Assembly (NCBI RefSeq): GCF_000421825.1
Contig: NZ_ATXT01000013.1
Span: 434,001 to 498,000 of the forward strand
Length of the DNA: 64,000 bases
Direction: 5' to 3'
Source: Humibacter albus DSM 18994
GTDB lineage: Bacteria; Actinomycetota; Actinomycetes; Actinomycetales; Microbacteriaceae
This document shows positions 1 to 8,442 of this stretch, in pieces (the stretch's first letter is position 1; every line of letters begins with the position of its first letter). The notes beneath the pieces are model-generated. The model saw only the letters and a program-made list of their open reading frames with translations. It was not told the origin of the DNA and did not search any database. Both the position numbers and the translations under genes were made by a program.

Positions 1-61
1 CTTGCGTATCGCGCTGGTGCCCGGGTTTGCCTCGTGCGTCTTCCGCGCGCGCTCCGACGGG

Positions 62-1426
62 TCAGCGGAGAGCGGTGATGCCGAGACCGGGTGCCTCGGC
101 CAGGTGCACTGTCTCGCCTTCGTAGCGGATGCCGCCGTGCACGGGCGAGCGGCGCATCCAGAGTCCGGCGTCGAGGTCGTGCGCCATCGGGGCCGCCGCG
201 AGCTTCGGTGACGCGCTGGGGGAAGCAGCGCTGGCCGCTGCGGTGCCGGATGACGTGTCGAAGGGATCGGTGCCGGGTGACGCGCCGGAAGGATCCGCGC
301 CGGGCGCCACGCCGACCGCGGCCACGGGAGCCGACGCGTCGATGGATGCAGCCACCGCGGCGGCCGCCGCGATGCCGACGTGGCTCTCCATCATGCAACC
401 CACGATGACGCGCACGCCGGCGCTCGCCGCCAGGTCGCGGAGCGCGATCGCCTCGCGGATGCCGCCGGTCTTCGCCAGCTTGATGTTGATCATGTCGGCG
501 GCGTGCCGCGCGATCACCTCTCGGGCGTCTCGAGACGTCCACACGCTCTCGTCGGCGAGCACCGGTGTGGTCACGCGCGCCGTGACGAACGCGAGGCCGT
601 CGATGTCGTCGCGGTGCACCGGTTGCTCGATGAGCTGCACGTCGAGTCCGGCGTCCTCCCACGCGCGGATCACGCCCACCGCCCGCGTGGGGCTCCAGCC
701 CTGGTTCGCGTCCGCACGCAGCGTGACCGACGGGCCGACGGCATCCCGCACCGCCTGCATGGCGACGACGTCGTCACCGCCTGCGCCGACCTTGAGCTTG
801 AGTGTGCGGAAGCCGGCATCCCGGTGCTGCACTGCCGTCTCGACGAGCTGCTGGATGCCCGTGGCATCGGCCACCGCGGACAGCGTCATGTCGGTGCGCA
901 CCGCGGTCGCGGACGCCGCGGCACTGTCGGCACGAAGGGTGGCCGGAGACACGGCTCTCGGCGACGTGTCCCTCGGCGAGGAGCCACTTGCGGGCTCGGG
1001 GCGCGCCGGCGTCGAAGACGAGCGCGCGAGCATCCGGAACAGCGGCACTCCCGCGTACTGCGCCGCGAGGTCGTAGAGGGCGCAGTCGACCGCCATGCGC
1101 GCCGAGGAGTTGCGCACGACCGCGCGTTCGAGCGCGAGACTCGCGCCAGCCGGATCGTTCACCGGCAGTCCGAGCGCGGCCTCGCGCAGTGGTCCCTCGA
1201 CCGCAGCGGTGACGCTCTGCGGACTCTCGCCGGTGACACGCCAGCTGGTGGGCGCCTCGCCCCATCCGCTTCGCCCGTCGCTGTCGATCACCTCGACGAT
1301 CATCGCGTCGATCTCGGTCGCAGTGCGCACCGCGGTGACGAACGGACGCACGAGCGGCACGGCTACTCGGTGCAGGCGCACCTCAGCGATGGTCGAGGTC
1401 ATGGATGCCGCACTTCCGTTCATCAT
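62..1426 (-). CDS. Dipeptide epimerase-like enolase-superfamily enzyme
   Basis: A 454-aa mandelate racemase/muconate-lactonising type enzyme, most like L-Ala-D/L-Glu dipeptide epimerases, cytoplasmic enzymes that recycle muropeptide-derived dipeptides. Seen: N-terminal capping domain (about 12-125); barrel with K-x-K at 210-212, metal ligands D239, E267 and D292, and a GCMMES motif at 343-348 that is characteristic of dipeptide epimerases. Two Ser/Pro/Ala/Thr-rich insertions (about 135-178 and 368-412) make it some 80-90 residues longer than the usual ~360. It lies 25 bases behind the TetR gene on the same strand and may be cotranscribed with it. Start is the first of a tandem ATGATG; an in-frame ATG at 1402 is an alternative. 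The exact substrate is inference. Confidence 0.85.
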   Translation of the reverse strand: MMNGSAASMTSTIAEVRLHRVAVPLVRPFVTAVRTATEIDAMIVEVIDSDGRSGWGEAPTSWRVTGESPQSVTAAVEGPLREAALGLPVNDPAGASLALERAVVRNSSARMAVDCALYDLAAQYAGVPLFRMLARSSSTPARPEPASGSSPRDTSPRAVSPATLRADSAAASATAVRTDMTLSAVADATGIQQLVETAVQHRDAGFRTLKLKVGAGGDDVVAMQAVRDAVGPSVTLRADANQGWSPTRAVGVIRAWEDAGLDVQLIEQPVHRDDIDGLAFVTARVTTPVLADESVWTSRDAREVIARHAADMINIKLAKTGGIREAIALRDLAASAGVRVIVGCMMESHVGIAAAAAVAASIDASAPVAAVGVAPGADPSGASPGTDPFDTSSGTAAASAASPSASPKLAAAPMAHDLDAGLWMRRSPVHGGIRYEGETVHLAEAPGLGITALR

Positions 1427-1451
1427 CGAGTGTTGCGCTCCAGTCTCCCGC

Positions 1452-2075
1452 TCACTCCTTCACACCGAGGCCGGCGGCGACAGCGGATCGGATGCGCTCC
1501 GCACGCTGCGGAGCCGTGAGCCCGGACGAGTCGTGCAGCACGGCCTGCACGGCAGCGGTGCTGGCGCCGACGAACGCTCCAGCGATACCCGCCGCCTGCG
1601 CGGGATCCAGCTGCGTGAACTTCGCGAGCAAGGCCGCGGCGATGTCGCGGGTGGCCGCCAGCTCCGCCTGTGCTCCGCGCGCACGGACAGCGGGAACAGA
1701 GTCGACGAGCCGCAGTCGCAGAACGGCCTGCTCGCTCATGAAGTCGTCGTCGGTCGCCTTCGCCGCGGCGTCCAAGGCGTGGAGAAGCACCCCGGCGGGG
1801 TCGTCGTCGGGCGAGGCCTCAGCGATGGTCGAGAGCGCGATGTCGATGCGGTCATTGCCTGCGCCGAACAGCAAGGCGTCTTTGCCCTCGAAGTAGCCGA
1901 AGAAAGTGCGGGTGCCGATGTCGGCTTCGGCGGCGATGTCGGCCACTGTCGTGTCGTCGTAGCCCTTCGTCGAGAACAGCCGCACTCCCGCGGCGACGAT
2001 GCGCTCGCGAGTCTGTGCCCGCTTGCGTTCACGCAATGTCTGCCCTGCTGCGAGTTCGGTAGGAGCCACAGTCAC
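1452..2075 (-). CDS. TetR-family transcriptional repressor
   Basis: A 207-aa regulator starting at GTG 2075 (a second GTG at 2069 is equally possible). An N-terminal three-helix DNA-binding domain (about residues 13-58) contains TTVADIAAEADIGTRTFFGYF, cut here by the usual TetR helix-turn-helix pattern, followed by a C-terminal all-helical ligand domain. The long open frame extends further upstream, but that part is antisense to the monooxygenase gene and is not coding. The gene is divergent from the FAD monooxygenase at 2188, and dyads at 2081-2106 lie immediately outside its start, so it probably represses itself and that enzyme. The ligand is unknown. It may be cotranscribed with the epimerase downstream. 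Confidence 0.88.
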   Translation of the reverse strand: MTVAPTELAAGQTLRERKRAQTRERIVAAGVRLFSTKGYDDTTVADIAAEADIGTRTFFGYFEGKDALLFGAGNDRIDIALSTIAEASPDDDPAGVLLHALDAAAKATDDDFMSEQAVLRLRLVDSVPAVRARGAQAELAATRDIAAALLAKFTQLDPAQAAGIAGAFVGASTAAVQAVLHDSSGLTAPQRAERIRSAVAAGLGVKE

Positions 2076-2080
2076 TACTC

Positions 2081-2106
2081 TAGCAATCGATGCTAAATTG
2101 CATCGA
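2081..2106. promoter_or_regulatory. Overlapping dyads, likely TetR operator
   Basis: Two overlapping inverted repeats lie between the divergent TetR and monooxygenase genes: TAGCA-ATCGA-TGCTA (2081-2095) and TCGATGC-TAAATT-GCATCGA (2087-2106). The position, 6 bases upstream of the regulator's start, and the AT-rich core within GC-rich DNA fit an autoregulatory operator. The binding protein is inferred from adjacency. Confidence 0.6.
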
Positions 2107-2187
2107 GTGCGAACTAGCAATGAATGCGAAAACCGGAAGACGGTTCGAGATGAGGGAAGCCGCGCGTCGGCGTCGGGAGCCGGCGCC

Positions 2188-3420
2188 ATGCGATCGGCCC
2201 TCGTGTGCGGCGCCGGCATCGCCGGCGCGACTGTGGCCTGGCAACTCGCCGCGCGCGGCGTGCACGTGACGGTTGTCGAGAAGGCCGCGGGGCAGCGTTC
2301 CAGCGGCAACCCGGTCGATGTGCACGGCGAGGCGATGCTCGTGGCGCGGCAGATGGCGGTCGACGAGCGCGTACGCGACGCGGCGACCGGAGTCCGACGG
2401 CTGGTCGCTTTGGACCCGTCGGGCAGACGCGTGGCGACGATCGCGGCAGACTCCGTGACGGGTGGCGCCGACGGGGTAGAGGTGCCTCGGGCAGACTTGG
2501 CGGGCATCCTTCTCGACGCGGCGAAGCAGCGTGCGAACGTCGTTTTCGACGACTCGATCGCGCGGCTCGAGGAGCATCCGGGCGGCGTCGGCGTGGAGTT
2601 CGAATCCGGATCCAGCGGCCGCTTCGACATCGTGATCGGGGCCGACGGGCAGCACTCCCGGGTGCGTGCTCTCGCGTTCGGCCCCGAGGGCAACTTCTCC
2701 CATCGGATCGGGATGTTCGTGGGCACCGTCTCCGCTCCGGGCGCCACGGTGGACCCCGAAGAGATGACCATGGTGAACGCGCCCGGTGTCTCGTTCTCGC
2801 TGCATCCCTCGACCGGCGTGCCGATCGGCGCGTTCATCTTCCACAGCGCGCTCGCCGAGAGCTTCGATCATCGCGACACGGCGCAGCATCGACGCATCGT
2901 CGCCGACGCCTATTCGGACGTCGGCTGGCGCGTTCCGGAATTCGTCGAGCGGTTCGTCGACGCGCCGGAGGTCTACTTCGACACCGTCACCCAGATGCGA
3001 CTGGACGCCTGGCATCGCGGACGCATTGTGCTCCTCGGTGACTCTGCTTCGTCGGTCTCGCTCTTCGGCGACGGCTCGTCGCTCGCCATGATCGGGGCGC
3101 GAACGCTCGCAGAGGCGCTGGCGGACCATGCGGATCCGGCCGACGCGTTCGCCGAATACGAGCGGCGGCACCGCATGCTCGTCATGCCCAAGCAGAAGCG
3201 CGTGCGGACGACGGCCTCGCAACTGGTGCCGAAGACAGCTGCCGGACTCGGGGTGCGCAATCTGGCCTTGCGAGGCATCCAGGCGTACTCCGGGATACGA
3301 CGCCGCGTCCATCGGTCGCGTCCGGCGCCGCATGACGCACGGCGGCTCGACGCGGCGTCGCAAAACCAGGACGAATCGGGCGATTCGTCCGCGCGGGCTG
3401 CGGGCGGGCATCCGCGGTGA
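2188..3420 (+). CDS. FAD-dependent monooxygenase, PHBH/TetX-like
   Basis: A 410-aa flavoprotein of the aromatic hydroxylase (PHBH/TetX-like) fold. Seen: Rossmann dinucleotide motif GAGIAG at about 8-13 with the acidic residue ending beta-2 (VVEK); the central DIVIGADGQHSRVR segment (about 147-160) of group A hydroxylases; and the second FAD motif LLGDSASSVSLFGDGSS near 282-298. Such enzymes hydroxylate aromatic or polyketide compounds using NAD(P)H and O2, and some inactivate antibiotics. Start ATG 2188 is chosen for the GGGAG ten bases upstream; an in-frame GTG at 2107 would add 27 residues. Divergent from a TetR gene with a dyad between them, so probably induced by a small molecule. Substrate unknown. 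Confidence 0.87.
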   Translation: MRSALVCGAGIAGATVAWQLAARGVHVTVVEKAAGQRSSGNPVDVHGEAMLVARQMAVDERVRDAATGVRRLVALDPSGRRVATIAADSVTGGADGVEVPRADLAGILLDAAKQRANVVFDDSIARLEEHPGGVGVEFESGSSGRFDIVIGADGQHSRVRALAFGPEGNFSHRIGMFVGTVSAPGATVDPEEMTMVNAPGVSFSLHPSTGVPIGAFIFHSALAESFDHRDTAQHRRIVADAYSDVGWRVPEFVERFVDAPEVYFDTVTQMRLDAWHRGRIVLLGDSASSVSLFGDGSSLAMIGARTLAEALADHADPADAFAEYERRHRMLVMPKQKRVRTTASQLVPKTAAGLGVRNLALRGIQAYSGIRRRVHRSRPAPHDARRLDAASQNQDESGDSSARAAGGHPR

Positions 3421-3483
3421 AGAGAATGAAGAGATGACGTAGCACCGTCGGTGGCAAGCCGTGCGGTGGAAAGGCAGGGCACG

Positions 3484-4887
3484 ATGACGAGCACCGAGAC
3501 AATGGCCGCGGGCGTGGGCCTCGACGACGCCGCGCTGCAGGCGAAGGCGAAGGACCACCTCTGGATGCACTTCGCCCGCCAGTCCGTGATGGAAGACGGC
3601 TCTGGCGTACCCATCATCGTGCGCGGCGAGGGCCACCGGGTGTGGGACATCCAGGGCAAGGAGTACATCGACGGCCTCGCCGGCCTGTTCACCGTGAACG
3701 CCGGCCACGGACGCAAACGACTCGCGGATGCCGCCGCCCGCCAGGCCGAGCAGCTCGCCTACTTCCCGATCTGGTCGTACGCGCACCCCGCCGCGATCGA
3801 GCTCGCCGACCGGCTCGCGAGTTACGCGCCCGGCGACCTGAACCGCGTGTTCTTCACGACCGGCGGCGGCGAGGCCGTCGAGACCGCGTTCAAGCTCGCG
3901 AAGTACTACTGGAAGCTGCGCGGAAAGCCCACCAAGCACAAGGTGATCTCGCGGTCGATCGCGTATCACGGCACGACGCAGGGAGCGCTGGCGCTCACGG
4001 GCATCCCCGAGATGAAGGCGATGTTCGAGCCGCTCACACCGGGCGGGTTCCGTGTACCGAACACCAACTTCTACCGGGCGCCGGAGCACGGCGACGATCT
4101 CGAGGCATTCGGACAGTGGGCTGCCGACCGCATCGCGGAGATGATCGAGTTCGAAGGGCCCGACACCGTCGCGGCTGTGTTCCTCGAACCGGTGCAGAAC
4201 GCGGGCGGATGCTTCCCGCCGCCTCCCGGATACTTTCAGCGCGTGCGCGAGATCTGCGACGAGTACGACGTGCTGCTGGTCAGCGACGAGGTGATCTGCG
4301 CGTTCGGTCGCATCGGCCAGTGGTTCGCGTGCGACGAGTACGGCTACGAGCCCGACATGATCACGTGCGCGAAGGCGATGACCAGCGGGTACTCGCCCCT
4401 CGGTGCGTGCATCGTGAGCGAGAAGGTGTACGAGCCGTTCAAGCATGGCGAGGCATCCTTCCCGCACGGCTACACGTTCGGCGGGCATCCGGTGTCGACA
4501 GCGGTCGCCATGGAGAACCTCGACATCTTCGAGGAGGAGAAGCTCAACGAGCGGGTGCGCGAGAACTCGCCGCTGTTCCGCGCAGAGCTGGAGACGCTGC
4601 TCGACCTGCCGATCGTCGGCGACGTGCGCGGTGCGGGCTACTTCTTCGGCATCGAGCTGGTGAAGGACAAGGCCACCAAGGAGACGTTCAACGACGAGGA
4701 GTCGGAGCGGCTGCTACGCGGTTTCCTGTCGAGGGCGCTGTTCGAGGCCGGGCTGTACTGCCGGGCGGATGACCGTGGAGACCCGGTCATCCAGCTCTCG
4801 CCGCCGCTCACGATCGGCCCCACAGAGTTCGCGCAGATCCGGGAGATCCTGCATGACGTGCTGACGCGCGCCTGGGCGCAGCTGTAG
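3484..4887 (+). CDS. Class III (omega) aminotransferase
   Basis: A 467-aa pyridoxal-phosphate aminotransferase of the aspartate-aminotransferase-family class III group, closest in pattern to putrescine/taurine/beta-alanine:pyruvate aminotransferases (SpuC-like). Seen: FFTTGGGEAVETAFKLAK phosphate-binding region; the YHGTTQGALA loop; the D-E-V-I-C-x-F-G-R-x-G segment that carries the Asp contacting the cofactor nitrogen; and AKAMTSGYSPLG with Schiff-base K297. Start ATG 3484 follows GGAAAGGCAGGG; an upstream in-frame start at 3451 is less likely. It stands alone after the monooxygenase, with a strong hairpin behind it. A second class III aminotransferase lies at 36060 and a polyamine-type importer at 49676-53920, so an amine such as putrescine is a plausible donor, but specificity cannot be read from sequence. 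Confidence 0.9.
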   Translation: MTSTETMAAGVGLDDAALQAKAKDHLWMHFARQSVMEDGSGVPIIVRGEGHRVWDIQGKEYIDGLAGLFTVNAGHGRKRLADAAARQAEQLAYFPIWSYAHPAAIELADRLASYAPGDLNRVFFTTGGGEAVETAFKLAKYYWKLRGKPTKHKVISRSIAYHGTTQGALALTGIPEMKAMFEPLTPGGFRVPNTNFYRAPEHGDDLEAFGQWAADRIAEMIEFEGPDTVAAVFLEPVQNAGGCFPPPPGYFQRVREICDEYDVLLVSDEVICAFGRIGQWFACDEYGYEPDMITCAKAMTSGYSPLGACIVSEKVYEPFKHGEASFPHGYTFGGHPVSTAVAMENLDIFEEEKLNERVRENSPLFRAELETLLDLPIVGDVRGAGYFFGIELVKDKATKETFNDEESERLLRGFLSRALFEAGLYCRADDRGDPVIQLSPPLTIGPTEFAQIREILHDVLTRAWAQL

Positions 4888-4905
4888 CGCGCGGTTTCCG
4901 TACAA

Positions 4906-4946
4906 CGAGGGGAGGGTCCCGGCGTCTCGCCGGGACCCTCCCCTCG
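4906..4946 (+). terminator. Perfect 19-bp stem hairpin
   Basis: Left arm CGAGGGGAGGGTCCCGGCG (4906-4924), loop TCT, perfectly complementary right arm at 4928-4946, starting 19 bases after the aminotransferase stop. There is no T run, as is common for actinobacterial terminators. It probably insulates the LacI operon downstream. Confidence 0.85.
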
Positions 4947-5039
4947 TGCGCGGCGGCGAACGCCTTCCAGCACGGCCGGCGCCGGTGACGGTGGCGGCAG
5001 CCTCCGATCGAACTTCGCGCCTTTCGGCAAACAAATTCA

Positions 5040-5082
5040 GTCAAACGATTGACAAGCCGATCAAGTTAGTCAATCGTATGAC
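5040..5082. promoter_or_regulatory. Tandem LacI-type operators over the regulator start
   Basis: Two copies of a GTCANNCGNNTGAC dyad with the central CG typical of LacI-family operators: GTCAAACGATTGAC (5040-5053) and GTCAATCGTATGAC (5069-5082), 29 bases centre to centre. The second covers the start codon of the LacI gene at 5078. This strongly suggests autoregulation of the LacI-importer-sulfatase transcription unit. No further copy was noticed in the gap before the binding protein. Confidence 0.75.
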
Positions 5083-6094
5083 TGTGCTCAACGCTCGAAC
5101 CCGGCCGACGCAGGCCGACGTCGCCCAACTCGCCGACGTGTCTCCCTCGACGGTCTCGTACCTGCTCAGCGGCAACGAGTCGCGCAAGCGCTCGTTCCCC
5201 GAAGAGACCCGCAAGCGCGTCGAGGATGCCGCGGCCGAACTCGGCTACGTCGTCAACCACCGCGCACGCGCTCTGCGGCGCCAGCGCTCCGAGATCATCG
5301 GCGTCGCCTATGTGCCGCCGGTCACCCCGTGGTTCGACGCGTTCTCCGCTCGCGCACTGAGGCACTTCGCCGAGCGCGACTACAGCCTGGTGCAGATCCC
5401 GTTCGAGTCGGACACGGCCGAATCCGTGCAGCGTGCACTCGCCCGCGGCTACCTCGACGCGCTCATCGCCAACTGCGACGACCAGGACAACGAGAAGATG
5501 CTGGCGTACGCGACCGACAGCAATGTGCCGGTCACGATCTTCAGCGACACGATCGTCACCGACGCGGCCGATGTCGTGCGCGAGTTCCAGCGCGAGGCGG
5601 TCATCGACGCCGTTCGATATCTCGCCGACTCGGGCCGCCGGCGCATCGTGTTCCTCGACTACGAGGCTCCTCACGGCTCCCCGCATGTCAACCTGCGCAA
5701 GCGTGGCTACCTCGATGGAATGCGCGCCGCCGACCTGTCCTCGCGAGTCGTGACGTGTGCCGATAACCGTCAGGCCACCTACGACCAGGTACTGCGCCTT
5801 CTGGCGGAGGACGAGGCACCGGATGCCCTGATCTCATTCAGCGATCGCGGCGCGGTGTCCGCCATCTGGGCAGCTGGGCACGCGGGCATCCGCGTGCCCG
5901 ACGATCTCGCCGTGATCGGCTGCGGAAACACCGCCGAGGGTCGCAGCACCGTTCCCGAGCTGACGAGCCTCGGCATCCCCGAGGGCGACTTCGCCGCCAT
6001 CTTCGACCACGTGCTGGAACGCATAGACGACCCAGCGGTTCCCTGCACCACCCTGTCCCTGCCGTGGACGAGGTTCGTCCGGGCATCCAGTTGA
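5078..6094 (+). CDS. LacI-family transcriptional regulator
   Basis: A 338-aa regulator. N-terminal LacI helix-turn-helix (about 11-35; QADVAQLADVSPSTVSYLLS) and hinge helix region (about 50-62), then a periplasmic-binding-protein-like effector domain (about 65-335) with the conserved PDDLAVIGCGN strand near 280. It heads a run of genes on the same strand: carbohydrate binding lipoprotein, two permeases and a sulfatase, so it is the likely local sensor of the imported sugar. Two dyads at 5040-5082 overlap its own start. The effector is unknown. No ribosome site is obvious because the operator occupies the region; start ATG 5078 matches where the family usually begins. Confidence 0.92.
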   Translation: MTVLNARTRPTQADVAQLADVSPSTVSYLLSGNESRKRSFPEETRKRVEDAAAELGYVVNHRARALRRQRSEIIGVAYVPPVTPWFDAFSARALRHFAERDYSLVQIPFESDTAESVQRALARGYLDALIANCDDQDNEKMLAYATDSNVPVTIFSDTIVTDAADVVREFQREAVIDAVRYLADSGRRRIVFLDYEAPHGSPHVNLRKRGYLDGMRAADLSSRVVTCADNRQATYDQVLRLLAEDEAPDALISFSDRGAVSAIWAAGHAGIRVPDDLAVIGCGNTAEGRSTVPELTSLGIPEGDFAAIFDHVLERIDDPAVPCTTLSLPWTRFVRASS

Positions 6095-6156
6095 TCCACC
6101 CCACCCCAAAACGCCAACCAGGCGCCCCATGCGCGCCTCGATCGAAGGAGATCACC

Positions 6157-7494
6157 GTGAACCAGCCGAACAATGGCCTGTCGCGCCGCTCCCTGCTCAA
6201 AGCCGCCGGAATCGGAGGCCTCTCGCTCGCCTCCGCCGGCATGCTCGCCGGCTGTTCCGTCGGGCTCAACAAGTCGTCCGGCTCGTCGAGCACCAAGGGC
6301 AAGGGCAAGCACGGGGTCACCGGTGAACGCACGGGCAAAGAGCTCGTGATCTACATGAACGCCGGCCACATCTACAAGGCGTACACCGACCTCTTCTCGC
6401 GCTTCGAGAAGGAGCACAACATCAAGGTCACCGTGAACCCGCAGCAGTGGCCCGACCTGCAGACAAAGCTGACGGCGGGCTTCCTCTCCGGTGATGTGCC
6501 CGACCTGTGCGAGGAGAACGGCTCCTGGTGGAGCGTGCGCTGGGGCACGGCGGGCAACGTCCTCGCCCTCGACGACTACATCGCCAAGGACGGAAAGGCC
6601 ATGGGCTTCCCGAGCGACTTCGTGAAGGCGGGCGTCGAGGTGCGGCAGGCGAACGGCAGCACGTACGCCATCCCGCTGCACCTCACCTGCAACGGCCTCA
6701 TCTTCTACAACAAGGGGCTGTTGGATGCCGCCAACGTCGACGCTCCGAAGACCTGGGACGAGTTCACCGAGGCGTGCAAGGCGCTCACGGGCAACGGCGT
6801 CTACGGGGCCGCCTTGAACCAGGACTCCAGCTACTCGCTGCCGTGGGTGCTGCAGGCCGGAGCGGACTATTTCGACGCGAGCTCGAAGAAGTTCCTCACG
6901 CCGGAAGCTGCGGCGGCGAAGTCGTTCGCCCTCCAGCAGAACATGGTCTACAAGTACAAGTCGTCGCCTGCACCGGTCGCGAGCGTCAGCTACTCCGGGC
7001 CGCAGAAGATGTTCTCGGCCAAGCAGTCCGCCATGATCCTCACGGGCCCGTGGGATATCAGCCCGATCCAGACCGGCAGCGCCGACATCGAGTTGGGCAT
7101 CGCCGCGCCGCTCACCGGCAAGACGCAGTCGGCGACGCTCGCCGGCTCCGGCCTGATGATCCCGGCCAAATCGCAGAACGCCGACCTCGCGTGGGAGCTC
7201 ATCAAGGAGATGACCAAGCTGAAGACGGAGCTCGCGGTGACGACGGAGACCGGCATGACCATGCCGCGCAAGTCGTGGGCCGAGAACTCCGCAGTGAAGA
7301 GCGATCCGCTCCTGAACGTCGTCGCGAAGTCGCTTCCGCTCGCGGTCGCCACCGACAAGCCGCTGTCGCAGAACAACAACATCGCCAGCATCACTACGGC
7401 GTACACCACCATGTACCAGCAGATCGTGTCTCAGCAGACCGCCGTCGACACCGCGATGGCGAAGTTCCAGAGCACCGTGAAGTCGTACGTCTAG
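6157..7494 (+). CDS. Carbohydrate ABC transporter substrate-binding lipoprotein
   Basis: A 445-aa extracellular solute-binding protein family 1 member, delivering a sugar or oligosaccharide to the permeases encoded just behind it. Seen: a twin-arginine-like SRRSLLKA segment (about 9-16), hydrophobic stretch, and lipobox LAGC with the lipidated Cys near residue 32, then a Ser/Gly/Lys-rich linker and the mature bilobal domain. Start GTG 6157 is fixed by GAAGGAG seven bases upstream. The twin arginines could mean export by Tat, but the motif is not perfect. It lies 62 bases after the LacI gene in the same direction. The substrate is unknown; linkage to a sulfatase hints at a sulfated or sulfate-derived sugar. 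Confidence 0.92.
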   Translation: MNQPNNGLSRRSLLKAAGIGGLSLASAGMLAGCSVGLNKSSGSSSTKGKGKHGVTGERTGKELVIYMNAGHIYKAYTDLFSRFEKEHNIKVTVNPQQWPDLQTKLTAGFLSGDVPDLCEENGSWWSVRWGTAGNVLALDDYIAKDGKAMGFPSDFVKAGVEVRQANGSTYAIPLHLTCNGLIFYNKGLLDAANVDAPKTWDEFTEACKALTGNGVYGAALNQDSSYSLPWVLQAGADYFDASSKKFLTPEAAAAKSFALQQNMVYKYKSSPAPVASVSYSGPQKMFSAKQSAMILTGPWDISPIQTGSADIELGIAAPLTGKTQSATLAGSGLMIPAKSQNADLAWELIKEMTKLKTELAVTTETGMTMPRKSWAENSAVKSDPLLNVVAKSLPLAVATDKPLSQNNNIASITTAYTTMYQQIVSQQTAVDTAMAKFQSTVKSYV

Positions 7495-7503
7495 GTCGTG
7501 GCC

Positions 7504-8442
7504 ATGAGTCTTGTCGACACCGTTCCCGTGGTGGACGAGGGCACGCCGCCTTCGCCGACCCGGCGCCAGGGGCGGCGCGTCACGCCGCTGCGGCGCAAGC
7601 AGATCATCACCGCGTATCTGTTCCTGATACCGGCGGTCGTCTTCTTCGTCGCGATGTTCTTCTATCCGCTCTTCAACGAGCTCCTCACGAGCTTCACCTC
7701 GGGCCTCACCGACCCGGTGCCCGTGGGTTTCGACAACTACCTGCGCGCACTCAGCGACCCCGTCGTCATCCATTCGTTCCTCGTCACGCTCGAATACGCC
7801 GCCGGGAGCCTGGTGGGCAGCATCATCATCGGCCTGCTGCTGGCGCTGATGCTGAACCAGGGACTGCGCGGGCGCGTCGTGCTGCGCACCATGATCCTGG
7901 TTCCCTACATGACGTCGATCGCGATCGTCGGTCTGCTGTGGCGGAACATCCTCGACCCGAGCGTCGGCATCCTGAACACGGCTCTGCACGCGGTGGGGCT
8001 TCCCGGGCAGGAGTGGCTCAACACCGCGCCGCTTCAGACGCTGATCGGCATCACCGTCTGGCAGGAGAGCGGATACGTGATGATGCTGTTCCTGGCCGGA
8101 CTGCAGGCCATTCCCGAAGAGGTCTACGAGGCATCCAAGATCGACGGCGCGGGCGTGTGGACCCGGTTCCGTCGCATCACGGTTCCGCTGCTGGCGCCCA
8201 CGACGTTCTTCGTGCTGCTTGTCGGCGTGATCAGCTCGATGCAGCAGTTCGGGCTGCCGTACATCGTCACGAACGGCGGGCCGGGGGATGCGACGTCGCT
8301 GTTCGTCTTCCAGGTGTACCAGGAGACGTTCACCAACCAGGACATCGGCTACGCCTCCGCGATGGCGTTCCTGCTGCTCATCTTCATCCTGATCCTCTCC
8401 TTCATCCAGATGAGGATCGGGCGTCGGAAGGATCTCGTATGA
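7504..8442 (+). CDS. Carbohydrate ABC transporter permease (MalF-type)
   Basis: A 312-aa integral membrane permease with six predicted membrane segments (first at about 30-50) and the EAA loop EVYEASKIDGAGVWTRFRRI near residues 207-226 that contacts the ATPase. Family role: one half of the membrane channel of CUT1 sugar importers. Start ATG 7504; GTG 7498 just upstream is possible. It begins within ten bases of the binding-protein stop and its own stop overlaps the next start. No ATPase gene is present in this cluster, so a shared MsiK-like ATPase elsewhere in the genome is presumably used (inference from CUT1 systems of actinobacteria). Confidence 0.9.
   Translation: MSLVDTVPVVDEGTPPSPTRRQGRRVTPLRRKQIITAYLFLIPAVVFFVAMFFYPLFNELLTSFTSGLTDPVPVGFDNYLRALSDPVVIHSFLVTLEYAAGSLVGSIIIGLLLALMLNQGLRGRVVLRTMILVPYMTSIAIVGLLWRNILDPSVGILNTALHAVGLPGQEWLNTAPLQTLIGITVWQESGYVMMLFLAGLQAIPEEVYEASKIDGAGVWTRFRRITVPLLAPTTFFVLLVGVISSMQQFGLPYIVTNGGPGDATSLFVFQVYQETFTNQDIGYASAMAFLLLIFILILSFIQMRIGRRKDLV

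Noticed and set aside
62-1426. L-fuconate dehydratase, which would complete a fucose oxidation pathway
   Set aside because: The GCMMES loop and K-x-K pattern fit dipeptide epimerases, and the gene is far from the fucosidase locus.
2080-4488. An 802-codon minus-strand frame opposite the monooxygenase and aminotransferase
   Set aside because: A shadow frame caused by high GC at third positions. It is Arg/His/Leu-rich without domain motifs, while the plus strand has complete motif-bearing genes.
4906-4946. A small structured RNA gene
   Set aside because: A perfect stem with a three-base loop immediately behind a stop codon is better explained as a terminator.
5779-7989. A 736-codon minus-strand frame opposite the LacI and binding-protein genes
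   Set aside because: It is an antisense shadow with Arg/His/Asp-rich composition; the plus strand carries two clear genes.
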